A DNA stretch of 64,000 bases from Heyndrickxia shackletonii (lineage in GTDB: Bacteria > Bacillota > Bacilli > Bacillales > Bacillaceae_C), in contig NZ_LJJC01000004.1 in assembly GCF_001420715.1 (NCBI RefSeq), forward strand, positions 649,734 through 713,733, in the 5' to 3' direction. The notes beneath the pieces are model-generated. The model did no database searches. It worked only from the letters and a program-made list of their open reading frames with translations, and was not told the DNA's origin. Position numbers and translations under genes: made by a program. This document shows positions 53,501-61,423 of the stretch, piece after piece. Every line of letters starts with the position of its first letter. Within the stretch, counting starts at the first letter, position 1.

Positions 53501-53883
53501 AAGGTACAACAAAAGCAAGTGATATTGCTTCTGTAGAAGTGAGCTTGTATAAGGGCGATAGATTATTAGCAACCAATACAAGTAAAGAGGTATTGACACA
53601 ATACCCAGAAGCAAAATCCTTATCTACGCCATTTAATATTAATGGAACATTTAATGGTTCAGATGATTCATGGAATTATGGTCATTGGAATGGAAGGGTT
53701 GACGATGTACCAACAAAGGCAGTAATAAAAGTAACAGCGAATGACGGAAGATTATATATAATAGAGAATGAACATCTTTCCGGTGAACCATCTCTACTAA
53801 GTGCGAATAAAACTGTTGCTGTTGATACTATTAATCTTGGTGACAGTTTCATAATCAATGGAAATATAGTTAAGATTATTTAA
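50504..53883 (+). pseudogene. SbsC-like surface-layer protein, frameshifted and with a stop codon
   Basis: ATG at 50504 gives a signal peptide (LLLLSTASVVSVVATVNPA) and the start of a mature wall protein. A frameshift near 50690 moves the frame to one containing FDYPNMALFVQKENALKTAQ. The helical region that follows (AVNKLKGKEKKALVERLTKN... ARAYISAVKAGKDV...) resembles the SbsC/SbsC-C S-layer family. TAA at 51307 interrupts the same frame, which then runs open to 53883: a beta-solenoid-like part, a PPVT-repeat linker (52137-52196), and four 134-aa repeats. Restored, it would be about 1120 aa. No SLH or LPxTG anchor is visible. The long 3' frame lacks a ribosome site. Confidence 0.75.
52204..53811 (+). 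repeat. four 402-bp coding repeats in ABAB order
   Basis: Each unit encodes 134 aa: GEEAL.FVQPQDFGVMQLSG, then EVSLYK....LLATNTSK, DDSWNYG.W.G and DVPTKAVIKVT. Units 1 and 3 share FDVDGTF and NYG(K/E)WQGS; units 2 and 4 share FNINGTF and NYGHWNGRVDD. The 402-bp spacing is exact, so a pair AB was duplicated as an 804-bp block. Confidence 0.9.
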
Positions 53884-54050
53884 ACCTTTTTGCATAACTA
53901 AAATATTGAAGTATGGTAAGGGAAGAAGCTTCAAATTTATTAAAATTCTGCAGGAGATATCCCCGCTATAATCGTAGGATACTTCAGTACACGGATGAAA
54001 AATGATAGATCTATTAGCAGCAACATCTGTTAAGGACAATGTCAAATTAA

Positions 54051-54089
54051 GAAAACAGCTTCTTATATACCAAGAAGCTGTTTCTTTTT
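54051..54089. terminator. bidirectional terminator
   Basis: GAAAACAGCTTCT/AGAAGCTGTTTC with a 9-nt loop and TTTTT on the plus side. It overlaps the end of the leftward SHOCT gene. Confidence 0.75.
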
Positions 54090-54839
54090 AGCATTAAATT
54101 CGTCTTCTGTAAGAACGCCCATATCTAATAGTTCTTTAAACTTTTTAAGTTCATCAGCTGCAGATACAGTACTTGTGATTACTTGTGGCTGTTTAGAAAC
54201 ATTTCTCACTTCATCTAGCACCTGATGAATATTATTATTAATGGCTTCTGCCGAATACTTGTCTAAGGCAACATTAAATATCTCGTTCAAGGTGTCAATG
54301 GTTAGTACTCCAAATACCATTCCTTTTTTAAAAGAGATATCGTTCAGGTGATCAAAGTTTACTGCCTTGAATTTTTCTCCTGTTATCGTTTTTTGAGCAA
54401 AAAGAATCCGTTTATTAGTAATAGCGTAGGCATAATTATTATCATGTTTTGTAGTTGATACATAGTTATGTAGACCTATAAATGTCATTAGAACCTTTTC
54501 GTCTTTCATCAATTTGCTTTCTATTACACTGAAATGTTTTACTCCCCATTTGTCATTGAAGCCAGAGCCAAACTTATTATCAAGGCAATACTGATACATA
54601 CCCTCTGCAGTAGACATCGGGTCCATATTTTCTCTTTCATGCTGAAGCTGCTCCTTAGCAGCGATTATTGATTTCAATTCTTCAATAGTTACCTTTGAAA
54701 TATTTACTTTTGTCATCCCGCCAGCCTTTTTAAGGCAAGAAGGACAAACCCACGCATTTGATTTTCTTACTTTATATCGGTTCATCCCAACAGTATTTTC
54801 ACAAACTCCACATACCGCTTTTAAATCAAAAAATCCCAT
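54063..54839 (-). CDS. zinc-ribbon, PH-like and SHOCT domain protein
   Basis: 258 aa. The N terminus is a DUF4428-type zinc ribbon (VCGVCENTVGMNRYKV...WVCPSCLKK, two CxxC pairs). Residues about 85-200 form a bacterial PH-like domain (SKLMKDEKVLMTFIGLHNYV, YAYAITNKRILFAQKTITG). The C terminus is a SHOCT motif (DELKKFKELLDMGVLTEDEF, then KKKQLLGI), a short helix pair that oligomerises. The likely role is a cytoplasmic adaptor; no enzyme activity is expected. ATG has AAGGAGAGG upstream. It is a single-gene unit. Confidence 0.85.
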   Translation of the reverse strand: MGFFDLKAVCGVCENTVGMNRYKVRKSNAWVCPSCLKKAGGMTKVNISKVTIEELKSIIAAKEQLQHERENMDPMSTAEGMYQYCLDNKFGSGFNDKWGVKHFSVIESKLMKDEKVLMTFIGLHNYVSTTKHDNNYAYAITNKRILFAQKTITGEKFKAVNFDHLNDISFKKGMVFGVLTIDTLNEIFNVALDKYSAEAINNNIHQVLDEVRNVSKQPQVITSTVSAADELKKFKELLDMGVLTEDEFNAKKKQLLGI

Positions 54840-55072
54840 ATTGCCTCTCCTTATTTATTCTGTAATTAGAATTTCTTTTTATTTATGTTTTAATAGATAA
54901 GAATCCTTATTCATTTTACTAGTATATACCGGCTAGAACTAGTGTAACAAGATGGAATAAAAAGTTATTTAGCAGCAATTTTACTTAACCTTTCTTTAAC
55001 AATCATTTCAGAATGTACATGTAGTAATAGAATCATCCATATTGTAAAATGATAGAAAAGGAGGTGAGAAAA

Positions 55073-55513
55073 ATGGAAATAAACGTCGAAAAACAAATAC
55101 TAGCCGCACTGCAGCAAATAAATGATAAGCTTGATTCTCATAGTGAGATATTAGAAAGTCACAGTGAAATGTTAAAGGAACACAGTGGAATATTAAAAGA
55201 ACACAGTGGAATATTAAAAGAACACAGTGAAATGTTAAAAGAACATAGTGTAATTCTAAAAAGCCATAGTGAAATGTTTAAAATCCAAGGTGAGACCTTA
55301 AAAGAGCATACTAGATTGTTAAGTGCGCTTAAAACTGGACAAGAATCACTTAAGGCAGAATTAAATGAGATGAAGCTACAGAATGCGAAGGATTTTGGCG
55401 AAGTGAAAGAACAATTGGAAAGTCATGAGACAAGCATTGAAATGTTAAAAGAAGACGTCTGGGACAATAAAAAAGATATCCGCAGAATACAAAAAACTAT
55501 GGGAATGAATTAA
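55073..55513 (+). CDS. heptad-repeat coiled-coil protein
   Basis: 146 aa, almost wholly alpha-helical. Residues about 18-80 consist of nearly identical 7-aa units (LKEHSGI, LKEHSEM, LKSHSEM), a perfect coiled-coil heptad with leucine and isoleucine or methionine in core positions. A less regular coiled coil follows (ELNEMKLQNAKDFGEVKEQL). There is no signal peptide. ATG at 55073 lies behind AAAGGAGGTGAG. Similar proteins are common in Bacillaceae as uncharacterised or phage-derived products. The 21-bp DNA repeats make copy-number change likely. Confidence 0.75.
   Translation: MEINVEKQILAALQQINDKLDSHSEILESHSEMLKEHSGILKEHSGILKEHSEMLKEHSVILKSHSEMFKIQGETLKEHTRLLSALKTGQESLKAELNEMKLQNAKDFGEVKEQLESHETSIEMLKEDVWDNKKDIRRIQKTMGMN
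55134..55300 (+). repeat. 21-bp tandem repeats coding for heptads
   Basis: About eight imperfect 21-bp units with core GAACACAGTG, several consecutive ones identical. Likely to slip in length. Confidence 0.8.
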
Positions 55514-55578
55514 ACTTCAGTTGAACCTCACGAGATATTTCCTCTGAATTACTATTACCCAATTTCATATTTTTTAAT

Positions 55579-55615
55579 AATCGACCTCAAAATGATTATT
55601 AGGGGGTCGATTTTG
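55579..55615 (+). terminator. terminator after the coiled-coil gene
   Basis: AATCGACC/GGTCGATT followed by TTTG. No gene lies between here and the glycosidase gene. Confidence 0.6.
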
Positions 55616-55817
55616 TGTCCTCCTAATCGTAAGTAGCATAGTTAGCCGAAACTTTCTCATTAACAAGTCGTGTCATCCATTCTATTGAATTTCCATTCTC
55701 AATTTCGTCAAGGGAAAATAAAAATCTCACTTCTTAACAATCATTTTTACACTCTTTTTAGCAACTCCACATCTTAGAAAAATATTCCTACATTTCATTA
55801 ATTCTACTAATCTTTCC

Positions 55818-55846
55818 TTGGTTTACCTAAATAATGAGTCTATAAT
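55818..55846 (+). promoter_or_regulatory. promoter of the glycosidase gene
   Basis: TTGGTT, a 17-nt spacer and TATAAT, about 45 bp before the start codon. Confidence 0.5.
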
Positions 55847-55890
55847 AGTAGTAGATTGTCATTATTTAAGAGTGGAGGTAAATTTTTGTA

Positions 55891-58107
55891 ATGAAAGGTC
55901 GAATGGTAAAAAGCGTGAGAGTGCTACTGGCTGTTCTGCTGACTACATCCGTATTTTCATGGTCAAAGCCTGCAAGCGCGGCAACTACTGTGAATCAGCA
56001 ATTTAAGGTATCTGCGGGTGTATCTTATCAGGATAATAGACTCAGTACCTCAACCAGCAAGCAGGCTGCTAGAGTCATGAAGGTGAATTTGAAAGATCCA
56101 TATACGGATATAGAAGTTGGGATTCCGAATCCTCTCAATAAATTATCAAAGGTTACGACTAGGGCATTATCAAACTCGAAGCCGGGGCATCAAGTTGTTG
56201 GGGCGGTTAATGGTTCCTTTTTCGGGCCAACTGGTTTGCCAGTTTATTTAATTGCAAATAATAATCAACTCGTAAATGCAGGGAAACTGCCAATCGGAAA
56301 AACAGAATACGCAAATGAGCCGATTGCATTTGGGCTTAAGGATGGGAAAGGAATTATCGATCACTATAATTTAGATCTTCATTTTGACCATAATGGAGTT
56401 TCTTATCCAATTACCGCCTCTAATAAAGCAAGAGCCGCAGATCAGCTCATTCTCTATACAGAAGAAAATCCCAGTGCTTATACGAATACAAGTGCGAAGG
56501 GTATTGAGGTTGTCGTACAAAACTTAGATGCATATCCGGATCTTACCTTTGGTTCTACTGTAACAGGAGAGGTAACGCAGATACGGGACTATGGGGATGA
56601 GACAAATACGAAGATTCCGGAAGGCGGCTTTGTTTTGTCGGCAACGGGAAAGAGCAAAGCAGCATTAAAGGGGATTCAACTCGGTGATAGTATTTCCCTG
56701 TCCGTAGATATTGATGATATTTGGAAAGATTCTTCCTTTATATTAGGAAGCGGACCAATGCTTGTCGATAATGGTAAGGTTTCTTTATCCATGGATCCAA
56801 AAAGTGAAAAAGCAAAGGCACGAGCAGCTCGCACTGCAGTTGCGATTGATAAAACAGGACAAAATGTCTTCTTTGTCACAATTGATGGAGGGAAACCAGG
56901 ATATAGCACCGGCATGAATTTAACGGAGTTCGCACAGTATTTAGTAAGCCTCGGTGCTTATCGAGCATTAAATATGGATGGCGGTGGTTCGACCGCAATG
57001 GCAGTAAGAAATCCTGGCGATAGTACTGTCAAATTAGCGAACTTACCATCCGATGGTTTTGAAAGATCCGTAGCTACGACATTAATGGCTATTTCAACGG
57101 CTCCAATAGGTGAGGCAAAAAGTCTAAAAGTACATAAATCAACGAATGCCGTTCTTTTAAAAGGATCGTCGATGAAGGTATTAATAGATTACGTGCTGGA
57201 TCAATATTATAATCCGCTCCAAGCCTCAGTGAAGAATTTAAAACTTAGCAGTAATCTAGGTACGGGAAATGGTAATACTTTTACAGCAACGAAAACAGGA
57301 AAAAGCACGGTAAAGGTTCAATATAATCAAGCATCTACAACTCTCCCAATTGAAGTAGTAGACAAACTAGCAAAATTACAAATTTCTCAGAGTAACTTGT
57401 TAGTCCGAAATGGGGATAGTGTTAAGCTTTCTTTGAAAGGCTATGACAGTAAGGGGAGAACAGTTGTCGTTAGTCCAAATTCCGTTAAATGGTCCGTGGC
57501 AGGAAAGATTGGCACCGTTTCAAAGGATGGCCAGTTTACTGTAACTGGGACAAAAGGTACAGGTACCATTACGGCAACCTATGGAAAAATAAAAGCCACT
57601 GTTTCCGTCAAAATTGGCGCTAGTCAAGAAGTAATAGACACTTTCGATACTGCAGCTAATTGGACACCCTCTGCCGTCAGAGCAACTGCCAGCATTAAAA
57701 CTACTGGAAAAGGCGAGCCAGTTCATAATGGGAAAGCAGCATTGAAGTTGAACTATGATTTCACAACAAGTACAACAGGCACTGCAGCAGTCTATTTGAA
57801 TGCCAAGAAGGATTTCGTTTTTACAAGCAGACCTGATCATCTCGGTATGTATTTATATGGAGACGGAAATAGCCATTGGCTAAGAACGCAATTAATAGAT
57901 GGCAATGGAAAAAGTTATACGGTTGATTTTACAAAAGATAAAGGACTAACTTGGAAAGGTTGGAAATTTGTTCAGGCTGACATTCCTCAAAATATGCCGT
58001 TGCCTATTAAAATCAAACAAATCTATGTAGCACAACCGCATCAGGAATTGAAAAATAAAGGCACCCTTTATTTTGATCAACTGCAAGTATATTATAAGAA
58101 AAATTAA
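55891..58107 (+). CDS. secreted phosphodiester glycosidase (NAGPA/DUF2233 family)
   Basis: 738 aa. A signal peptide (VLLAVLLTTSVFSW, cleavage after ASA) is followed by the phosphodiester glycosidase domain: VVGAVNGSFFGPTGLPVYLI, LGSGPMLVDNGK, ARTAVAID, FVTIDGG and ALNMDGGGSTAMAV are the family's hallmark motifs. Members remove exposed phosphodiester-linked sugars and are tied to wall or teichoic-acid turnover. From about residue 410 come one or two bacterial Ig-like domains, then a C-terminal beta-sandwich beginning FDTAANWTPS, probably carbohydrate-binding. ATG is behind GGAGG at 12-base spacing. It neighbours LCP and sortase genes in an envelope region. Confidence 0.85.
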   Translation: MKGRMVKSVRVLLAVLLTTSVFSWSKPASAATTVNQQFKVSAGVSYQDNRLSTSTSKQAARVMKVNLKDPYTDIEVGIPNPLNKLSKVTTRALSNSKPGHQVVGAVNGSFFGPTGLPVYLIANNNQLVNAGKLPIGKTEYANEPIAFGLKDGKGIIDHYNLDLHFDHNGVSYPITASNKARAADQLILYTEENPSAYTNTSAKGIEVVVQNLDAYPDLTFGSTVTGEVTQIRDYGDETNTKIPEGGFVLSATGKSKAALKGIQLGDSISLSVDIDDIWKDSSFILGSGPMLVDNGKVSLSMDPKSEKAKARAARTAVAIDKTGQNVFFVTIDGGKPGYSTGMNLTEFAQYLVSLGAYRALNMDGGGSTAMAVRNPGDSTVKLANLPSDGFERSVATTLMAISTAPIGEAKSLKVHKSTNAVLLKGSSMKVLIDYVLDQYYNPLQASVKNLKLSSNLGTGNGNTFTATKTGKSTVKVQYNQASTTLPIEVVDKLAKLQISQSNLLVRNGDSVKLSLKGYDSKGRTVVVSPNSVKWSVAGKIGTVSKDGQFTVTGTKGTGTITATYGKIKATVSVKIGASQEVIDTFDTAANWTPSAVRATASIKTTGKGEPVHNGKAALKLNYDFTTSTTGTAAVYLNAKKDFVFTSRPDHLGMYLYGDGNSHWLRTQLIDGNGKSYTVDFTKDKGLTWKGWKFVQADIPQNMPLPIKIKQIYVAQPHQELKNKGTLYFDQLQVYYKKN

Positions 58108-58117
58108 GGGCAGAAAT

Positions 58118-58142
58118 AGGGACACGCTTGTGTCTCTTTTTT
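58118..58142 (+). terminator. terminator of the glycosidase gene
   Basis: AGGGACAC/GTGTCTCT with a 4-nt loop and TTTTT. Confidence 0.75.
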
Positions 58143-58155
58143 GGTGTCATTTTCG

Positions 58156-58210
58156 GGTGTCAGGCACCACAAATGGACAAATAGGTGTTTTGTCCACTCT
58201 AGGTGGACAG
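58156..58210. repeat. GGTGTCAGGCACC repeat, copy near 58.2 kb
   Basis: GGTGTCAGGCACCACAAATGGACA at 58156, split by a space here only in reading, is followed by TGTCCACT (58191) and GGTGGACAG. No gene lies in 58143-58398 otherwise. Confidence 0.75.
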
Positions 58211-58398
58211 TTTGAAATCAAACAATTCGGTATAGCCACATGACAGTTAGTCCCCAATTTTCCTATCACAAATAGGGTTGGAATTATTTTTCCTTCCTTA
58301 ACAGGACTATTCACTTATAAGCTGAAATAAAATAAGGATAAACCACAAGTATGGATCCATTCTATGTTTTTCATTCTATCAGCATAGGTGAGAGAACA

Positions 58399-59304
58399 AT
58401 GAAAAAGAAGATACTAATATCAATTTTAAGTATTATAGGTGTTTTAGTGATTGCTATTGGAAGCTATGCTTTTTATCTCTATCACTCTGTAAAAGAAACT
58501 GCTATTAAAATGCATGAACCTGTTAAATTAGAGGCACCACATAAAACACCAGTCATGACTAAAGAGAATGCACAACCTATCTCTATTTTACTATTAGGTG
58601 TTGATGAACGAAAAGGCGATGTCGGTCGTTCTGACACTACGATTGTCATGACTCTTAATCCAGAAAGAAGCAGCATGCAAATGGTAAGTATTCCACGTGA
58701 CACAAGAACAGAAATTGTCGGTCATGGAACGGTGGATAAAATTAATCACGCATATGCTTTTGGCGGACCAAAGATGTCCATGGAAACCGTAGAGAAGTTT
58801 ACAGGTATTCCATTGAATTATTATATTCGAGTTAATATGGAAGCATTAATTGCTTTAGTAGATGCGGTTGATGGGATAACGGTTCAAAACAATATCGATT
58901 TTACGGAAGCGGGATACCATTTTCAAAAGGGCGCTGTTCCGTTAAATGGAAAAAAAGCATTGGCATATGTTCGAATGCGTCATCAAGATCCAAATGGCGA
59001 CTTTGGGAGAAACGAGCGTCAACGCAAAATCATCACAGGAGTCATTGACAAAGCTGCTAGTATTAAGTCGGTAACACGCTTTGACGATATACTTAATGCA
59101 CTTGGCAAAAATGTAAAAACCAATATGACCTTTGATGATATGATGAATATTCAAAAAAACTATCGTAACTGCCGAAATAATATTTATGAGTATGAAGTAA
59201 AGGGAACAGGTCAGATGATTAATAATATCTATTATTTAGTCGTTCCAGATAAGGAGAAGGCAAAAGTTTCGAAGATGTTGAAAGATAACTTAACGGAAAA
59301 TTGA
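58399..59304 (+). CDS. LytR-CpsA-Psr (LCP) family ligase
   Basis: About 301 aa. One N-terminal membrane anchor (KKILISILSIIGVLVIAIGS) is followed by an extracellular LCP domain. The catalytic and lipid-phosphate-binding residues are visible: LLLGVDERKGDVGRSDTTIV, MVSIPRDTRTEI, DKINHAYAFGG and ALAYVRMRHQDPNGDFGRNERQ. These enzymes transfer teichoic acids or other polymers from undecaprenyl carriers to peptidoglycan. ATG at 58399 has AGGTGAGAG before it. It is a single gene with a long terminator, next to other envelope genes. Confidence 0.9.
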   Translation: MKKKILISILSIIGVLVIAIGSYAFYLYHSVKETAIKMHEPVKLEAPHKTPVMTKENAQPISILLLGVDERKGDVGRSDTTIVMTLNPERSSMQMVSIPRDTRTEIVGHGTVDKINHAYAFGGPKMSMETVEKFTGIPLNYYIRVNMEALIALVDAVDGITVQNNIDFTEAGYHFQKGAVPLNGKKALAYVRMRHQDPNGDFGRNERQRKIITGVIDKAASIKSVTRFDDILNALGKNVKTNMTFDDMMNIQKNYRNCRNNIYEYEVKGTGQMINNIYYLVVPDKEKAKVSKMLKDNLTEN

Positions 59305-59325
59305 ATGCTTTTTGTTTTGCTGGTG

Positions 59326-59379
59326 AAAAGTACCAGATAGATTAGACACTATATAAGTCTATCTATATGGTACTTTTTT
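59326..59379 (+). terminator. terminator of the LCP gene
   Basis: A long hairpin AAAAGTACCAGATAGA.../...TCTATCTATATGGTACTTTT is followed by TTG. Confidence 0.75.
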
Positions 59380-59558
59380 GCTTTTACCTTCACCACTCTA
59401 AAGTTGTTTTTTAAATCACTGTTTCATAACAACAGAAAAAATTGAAAATGAAAATAATTGAAACGAATTCTGGATAAATTTACTCATGCCATTTATTTCA
59501 TCCATAGATTATAATTACCTAGTTATGCAAAATTATATAAATGAGGGGAAACGTTAAA

Positions 59559-60617
59559 ATGGGGAAAATGTTGAAAGTTTTATTTGCTATCGTATTAATG
59601 TTAGCGGTTGCGCCAAACATTTCGTTTGCTGCACAATCTGAAAGTTTCAATGCTGATTTGGATGCTTACTTGAAGGAAATCAGTGCAACACGCGGCATGC
59701 CTGTTACAAAGGAAGATATAGAGAAATCCCTTAGTAACTATGATGAAGAAATAGCAGATTTTGATTCCATGGATGGAGAAGATGGATTGAAATCATTTTT
59801 AGGTGATGTCATTAAAGCGGATTATAGTAATCTAACAGATATTTTAAAAGAAAACGATATAACGTTAGATGAATTAAAAGCTCTATTGAAGGAAAATGGA
59901 GAAGACCTCAATGATTATGTGTTCGTTGATGATCTTGATGAAGCAGTGTACTTTTATTTAAATCCTGATGACGGTTCAGATTCGGGAATCGATGAAGATA
60001 TGATTAAGGAACTTTTACCAATGTTCCAGGATGAATTTGGCTTAACAGATCAAGAGATTACGAATTTAAAAAATCATTTTATGAAAATAAGTGACAAGCT
60101 ATCCACACCAGAGGCTGTTAGTGAGTTGGAAAATCTTGCGCAAAGAATGGAAGCATTTAGTCAATTTACTACCATTAATGAATTAACAGCAAAAGATGTT
60201 CAAGAAATTTTATCTATATATGATGAGTTATTCTCCATGTTAGAATTAAAGGTCGATTTTCACCTTGTAAAAGGAAATAAGGAAACACCGCTATCATTAT
60301 TAGATTTATTGAAAATGGACAACCTAGTAAACGCAAAATTAAAGGTAAATATTTACGATTTAGACGGCAATCTACTGGCGGATCTTATTATTACAGGTGA
60401 CATGGTCGATTCGGGTACTGTGAAACAAATCGGAAAAAATATTGATACCGCTGCAAAGAAAGTACAAAAAGTAGCAGTACAGAAGCCAGTTGTAAAAACA
60501 GTAAAAGGCGGTCAGCTGCCAAATACTGCTGGAAACTATGTTCTGAATGTACTTATCGGTCTTATCATTGTGTTAGCAGGTCTATTTGGAATCCGTTATT
60601 ATCGAAAGGCTGCTTAA
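59559..60617 (+). CDS. processed acidic surface protein with LPNTA sorting signal
   Basis: 352 aa. A signal peptide (MLKVLFAIVLMLAVAPNISF, cleavage after FAA) is followed by a very acidic helical mature region (DEEIADFDSMDGEDGLKSF). The C-terminal sorting signal consists of LPNTA, a hydrophobic helix (LNVLIGLIIVLAGLFGI) and RYYRKAA. LPNTA is the motif used by class D sortases of Bacillus. The gene ends one base before the sortase start, so the two form an operon of enzyme and dedicated substrate. It matches the 'processed acidic surface protein' family by layout. ATG at 59559 lies behind GAGGGG. Confidence 0.9.
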   Translation: MGKMLKVLFAIVLMLAVAPNISFAAQSESFNADLDAYLKEISATRGMPVTKEDIEKSLSNYDEEIADFDSMDGEDGLKSFLGDVIKADYSNLTDILKENDITLDELKALLKENGEDLNDYVFVDDLDEAVYFYLNPDDGSDSGIDEDMIKELLPMFQDEFGLTDQEITNLKNHFMKISDKLSTPEAVSELENLAQRMEAFSQFTTINELTAKDVQEILSIYDELFSMLELKVDFHLVKGNKETPLSLLDLLKMDNLVNAKLKVNIYDLDGNLLADLIITGDMVDSGTVKQIGKNIDTAAKKVQKVAVQKPVVKTVKGGQLPNTAGNYVLNVLIGLIIVLAGLFGIRYYRKAA

Positions 60618-60618
60618 A

Positions 60619-61257
60619 ATGAAAAAGAGAAAAACAAAAATAATTCTTTTTGTTTCCATCCTTTTAATCATTCTAGGTGTGGCTTTTTCGACATCGAATC
60701 TTTTTACATTTGTTAGAGGTTATGCTTTATATAAGATGAACAAGGCTTACGCAGCTCCTTCTAAAAAAGAAGAAACGAGCGGTAAGAAATTGCATCAAAC
60801 AACACAGGTACTATATCCTGAACGACCAAAGCAAGGCGAAAACTTCGGAGAGTTATATATTCCAAAACTAGATGCGACTCTGCCCATTTTCGAGGGGGCG
60901 GATGAAAATGAACTAGCGAAGGGAGTCGGCCATTATGCCGGCAGCGTACTCCCAGGGGAAAAAGATAACTCCGTGCTTGCCGGTCACCGGGATACCGTAT
61001 TCAGAAAGTTAGGCGAGGTAGGCAAAGGGGACTTGCTCATTGTCAAGACAGAAGCTGGTAAGTTCACCTACAAAGTGAATAAAGTGAGAATAGTGGACCA
61101 GAATGACAGAACTGTCATCGTCCCAAGGCCAACAGCAACTCTAACAGTAACAACCTGCTATCCTTTTAACTTTATTGGCCAAGCACCAAAACGATATATT
61201 TTAGTCGCGTATTTGCTTTCTAAGGAAACTGGGACAGGATCCTCGTCCCAGAATTAA
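60619..61257 (+). CDS. srtD: class D sortase
   Basis: 212 aa. One N-terminal membrane anchor (IILFVSILLIILGVAFSTS) is followed by a sortase domain with catalytic His in VLAGHRDTVF, Cys in TLTVTTCYPF (TLxTC) and Arg in APKRYILVAY. The size and FGELYIPKLDATLPIFEG start of the domain fit class D. It cleaves the LPNTA signal of the upstream acidic protein and links it to peptidoglycan. The start is ATG at 60619, just after the stop of the substrate gene. Confidence 0.9.
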   Translation: MKKRKTKIILFVSILLIILGVAFSTSNLFTFVRGYALYKMNKAYAAPSKKEETSGKKLHQTTQVLYPERPKQGENFGELYIPKLDATLPIFEGADENELAKGVGHYAGSVLPGEKDNSVLAGHRDTVFRKLGEVGKGDLLIVKTEAGKFTYKVNKVRIVDQNDRTVIVPRPTATLTVTTCYPFNFIGQAPKRYILVAYLLSKETGTGSSSQN

Positions 61258-61283
61258 GAGTGAATAACGGGGAGAAAAAGTGG

Positions 61284-61320
61284 AAAGGAATGGATTAAAA
61301 CTGGATCCATTCCTTTTTGC
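61284..61320 (+). terminator. terminator of the sortase operon
   Basis: AAAGGAATGGAT/ATCCATTCCTTT with a 9-nt loop, then TTGCTTTTT. Confidence 0.85.
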
Positions 61321-61363
61321 TTTTTAATTGCTTTTGTTCGGTTGGCTCTTAATGATTACATTT

Positions 61364-61417
61364 GGTATCAGGCATCTATCGTCCCCATTTATGAAGCTTT
61401 GGGTGCCTGGCACCACC
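61364..61417. repeat. GGTGTCAGGCACC repeat, inverted pair
   Basis: GGTATCAGGCATC and GGTGCCTGGCACC bracket CGTCCCCATTTATG. This is a diverged paired copy lying between the convergent sortase operon and symporter gene. Confidence 0.65.
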
Positions 61418-61423
61418 AAAATA

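Noticed and set aside
52204-53811. Regular repeats that could be taken for a CRISPR array or DNA satellite
   Set aside because: Units are 402 bp, coding in one frame and conserved at the protein level; no short direct repeats with spacers and no cas genes.
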